A stretch of 16,767 nucleotides of DNA from an uncultured Collinsella sp. GTDB taxonomy: Bacteria; Actinomycetota; Coriobacteriia; Coriobacteriales; Coriobacteriaceae. The position numbers and the translations under genes are program-made. The notes under the pieces were generated by a model. That model saw only the letters and a list, made by a program, of their open reading frames with translations, searched no databases and was not told the DNA's origin. This document shows, in pieces, positions 14,992 through 16,767 of the stretch; the stretch's first letter is position 1, and every line of letters starts with the position of its first letter. Where the stretch lies: assembly GCA_958436995.1 (NCBI GenBank), contig CAUBMI010000045.1:1-16767 (forward strand), given 5' to 3'.

Positions 14992-16452
14992 TTAGTAGCC
15001 CTGACCGTAGCCCTGGCCCTGGCCCTGCTGGCCGAGCAGCTCCTCCAGGTACTGGCGCAGCTGCTCATCGGTAATACCGCCGTTGCCAGTGTCGGTCGAA
15101 CTGTCGTCCTGCTGCTGGTTCTGCAACTCCTCATCGGAGCCCAGCTCGACGGTGACCTTTTTCTCGTCCTTGCCGCGCATGAGCGTGATCTCGACCTTCT
15201 CGCCCACCTCATGGCTGCGCAGCGCAATGATCAGGCCATCGGCGCTCGTGATCTCGTCGTCGCCCAGCTTGGTAATGACATCGCCCTCCTGGATGCCGGC
15301 CTTGGCGGCGGGACCGTCCTCGACGACGCTCGCCACGTACGCGCCGCTATCGGTGCTCAGCTTGTTGGTGCGGGCGTTGAGCGCGTTGACGCTCGAAAGC
15401 GTGGCTCCCATGTACGGGTGCACCGGTGTCTTACCGCCGATGATCTGGTCGGCAATGTTCTTGGCGTAGTTAACGGGAATAGCAAAGCCCACGCCCGAGC
15501 TGGAGCCCGAGTAGCTCTCGATGAGCGAGTTGATACCCACCAGCTCGCCGTTGTCGTTAACGAGCGCGCCACCGGAGTTGCCCGGGTTGATGGCAGCATC
15601 GGTCTGGATCATGTTGGCGTAGATGGTGTTGCCGCTGGTAGAGCTCATGGCCGTGGAGCGATACAGCGCCGACACGATACCCGTGGAGACAGACTGCTCG
15701 TTGCCGAAGGGCGAACCGATCGCCATGACCCACTCGCCCACGTTGAGCTTGGAGGAATCACCGATCTCGATCGGCGTGAGCTTGGAGGCGTCGGCGTCCT
15801 TGAGCTTGATGACGGCCAGGTCGCTCGAGGCATCGTTGCCCACGAACTCGGCCTCGTAGGTGGTGCCGTCGTCCATGGTAACCACGTACTGGTCATAGCC
15901 ATCGACCACGTGGTTGTTGGTGAGGATATGGCCCTCGGTATCGAGCACCACGCCCGAACCGACGCTGCCCGAGTTGTCCGACTCGTCGGCAGACTGCGAA
16001 AGCGAGCCATTCTGGCTGCCGCTCGAAGTGGCGGTGATGGAAACCACGGAGGGCAGGGCCTTGGCAGAAACAGCCTCGGCCAGCGTGGTGTCCTCGGAGT
16101 CGATCGTGATCTTTTGCGTCGACGAACCCGAAGCACCCGCCGTCACGGCATTCTTGCCGCCACCGATATTGAGCGTACCGCTCATAATGAGCGCGATGAC
16201 CAGCAGGGCGCCGCAGGCGCAGCCGGCGAGTGCCGTAATAAAGATCGGCAGCTTTTTGGTCTTGGTCTTGACCACTGTGTGCTTGCTTACAACCTGCTGG
16301 CTGCCCAGCGGCTTGCCGGTCTGCGTGTCGTATGCCTGCACGTAGGGAATGTTGCTGTCGGCAGGCGTCGACTCCACCTGCACACGCGGCTGCTGCTGGG
16401 TCTCGCCGGCGTTGCCCGCATCCTGGGGACGCTGGGAATCGTTCTCGCTCAT
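14992..16452 (-). CDS. htrA: Membrane-anchored HtrA/DegP-type serine protease with PDZ domain
   Basis: A 486-residue protein. Residues 1-68 are polar, Gln/Thr-rich and probably cytoplasmic; about 69-91 is one membrane helix, so the protease domain faces outwards. The trypsin-like domain (about 120-340) carries the triad His181 (TNNHVVDG), Asp211 (SSDLAVIK) and Ser293 (GNSGGA). A PDZ domain follows at about 345-438, and the end is an acidic/Gln-rich tail closing in Gly-Gln-Tyr repeats. It is expected to degrade or refold damaged exported proteins. The ATG at 16452 has AAAGGA 8 nt upstream; an upstream extension of the frame crosses a hairpin. The response-regulator gene lies directly upstream on the same strand, a common context for envelope-stress control, but a shared transcript is not shown. 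A strong terminator follows. Confidence 0.95.
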   Translation of the reverse strand: MSENDSQRPQDAGNAGETQQQPRVQVESTPADSNIPYVQAYDTQTGKPLGSQQVVSKHTVVKTKTKKLPIFITALAGCACGALLVIALIMSGTLNIGGGKNAVTAGASGSSTQKITIDSEDTTLAEAVSAKALPSVVSITATSSGSQNGSLSQSADESDNSGSVGSGVVLDTEGHILTNNHVVDGYDQYVVTMDDGTTYEAEFVGNDASSDLAVIKLKDADASKLTPIEIGDSSKLNVGEWVMAIGSPFGNEQSVSTGIVSALYRSTAMSSTSGNTIYANMIQTDAAINPGNSGGALVNDNGELVGINSLIESYSGSSSGVGFAIPVNYAKNIADQIIGGKTPVHPYMGATLSSVNALNARTNKLSTDSGAYVASVVEDGPAAKAGIQEGDVITKLGDDEITSADGLIIALRSHEVGEKVEITLMRGKDEKKVTVELGSDEELQNQQQDDSSTDTGNGGITDEQLRQYLEELLGQQGQGQGYGQGY

Positions 16453-16481
16453 GGCTGCGATCCTTTCGTCAAATAACCAAA

Positions 16482-16505
16482 GGCCCGCCAAACACGTGGC
16501 GGGCC
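16482..16505 (-). terminator. Hairpin in the leader of the protease gene
   Basis: GGCCCGCCA (16482-16490) and TGGCGGGCC (16497-16505) are perfect 9-bp arms with a 6-nt loop. On the minus strand TTTGGTTATTTG follows, resembling a weak intrinsic terminator. It lies 29 bp upstream of the protease ATG. It either ends the response-regulator transcript or works as an attenuator in the protease leader. Confidence 0.6.
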
Positions 16506-16623
16506 ATCGTTGTTCACGTTGAGTTGTACCCCAATATGCGGGCGCAAGTGTATGAGAACGCAATCTTTTAGGAAGGCTTAAGTTCTGTTGCAGATTCGAG
16601 AGGAACCCGCACCTGCGTCAAAG

Positions 16624-16656
16624 CCACTACAAAGGTGCCTGTCCCCTTTGTAGTGG
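16624..16656 (+). repeat. Family-1 palindromic repeat, complete copy
   Basis: Perfect 12-bp arms CCACTACAAAGG (16624-16635) and CCTTTGTAGTGG (16645-16656) around TGCCTGTCC. Compared with the copy at 4681, both arms carry a matching change (C to T on the left, G to A on the right), so pairing is kept. It lies 4 bp after the stop codon of the response-regulator gene. Confidence 0.88.
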
Positions 16657-16660
16657 AAAT

Positions 16661-16767
16661 CTAGTCCTTAAACAGATAGCCCACGCCGCGGACGGTGGTG
16701 ATGTGCGCCGCGATCTGCGGGCCCACCTTGGAGCGGATGCGTCGAATGTGCACGTCGACGGTGCGCG
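16661..16767 (-). CDS. OmpR/PhoB-family response regulator, C-terminal end only
   Basis: The last 34 codons before a TAG stop are in the window; the rest lies beyond the right edge. RTVDVHIRRIRSK followed by ITTVRGVGYLF is the recognition helix and closing beta-hairpin of the OmpR-type winged helix. The missing N-terminal part should be a phosphorylation receiver domain. It lies upstream of the HtrA-type protease on the same strand, with 208 bp between them that hold a palindromic repeat and a hairpin. The partner sensor kinase is not visible. The family call is firm, the target genes are not known. Confidence 0.9.
   Translation of the reverse strand, partial: RTVDVHIRRIRSKVGPQIAAHITTVRGVGYLFKD

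Noticed and set aside
14890..16476. Open frame of 528 codons on the plus strand opposite the protease gene
   Set aside because: It starts in the terminator region and runs antisense to an unmistakable HtrA-type protease; composition is low-complexity Arg/Gly/Val/Leu.

Overview
The window comes from a high-GC Gram-positive chromosome, most likely a member of the Coriobacteriia close to Collinsella. This is inferred from protein style, dense short palindromic repeats between genes and sortase-anchored surface proteins; I could not run a taxonomic search. No rRNA, tRNA, CRISPR array, transposase or phage gene is visible. Most genes lie on the minus strand, except a two-gene plus-strand unit at 10207-12457.

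Layout. Positions 1-3262 (minus) hold a large cell-wall-anchored surface protein, cut by the left window edge: signal peptide, acidic linker, beta-helix, two pilin-type isopeptide domains and an LPLSG sorting motif. An AT-rich gap of about 500 bp with several DNA dyads precedes it. Next come a Cof-type HAD phosphatase (3766-4587) and a major facilitator permease (4811-6091). A molybdenum cofactor operon follows: moaA (7561-8616) and, 4 bp downstream, a fused moaC-mobB gene (6246-7556). An uncharacterised protein with a DUF559/PD-(D/E)XK-like C-terminus (8852-9889) lies between two identical 65-bp palindromes. Then, on plus, a MATE exporter (10207-11553) and a MerR/BmrR-type regulator (11609-12457), with a MerR-type promoter/operator in front of the exporter. 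Finally, on minus, NAD-dependent DNA ligase ligA (12515-14743), a membrane-anchored HtrA-type serine protease (14992-16452) and the last 34 codons of an OmpR-family response regulator (16661-16767).

How they work together. MoaA and MoaC carry out the first steps of molybdopterin synthesis, and the MobB part serves a late step of cofactor maturation. The regulator probably senses a toxic compound and switches on the MATE pump and itself. The response regulator just upstream of the HtrA protease suggests, without proof, an envelope-stress link. The rest are independent housekeeping or surface functions.

The most unusual content lies between genes: two families of short palindromic repeats (65 bp and 33 bp). 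Both have asymmetric, partly conserved centres, and their arms begin with a similar CCAYYACAA motif. They sit mostly just after stop codons, but one copy lies between divergent genes, where terminating a gene cannot be its role. The nuclease-like gene bracketed by two identical copies is the best candidate for something undescribed.
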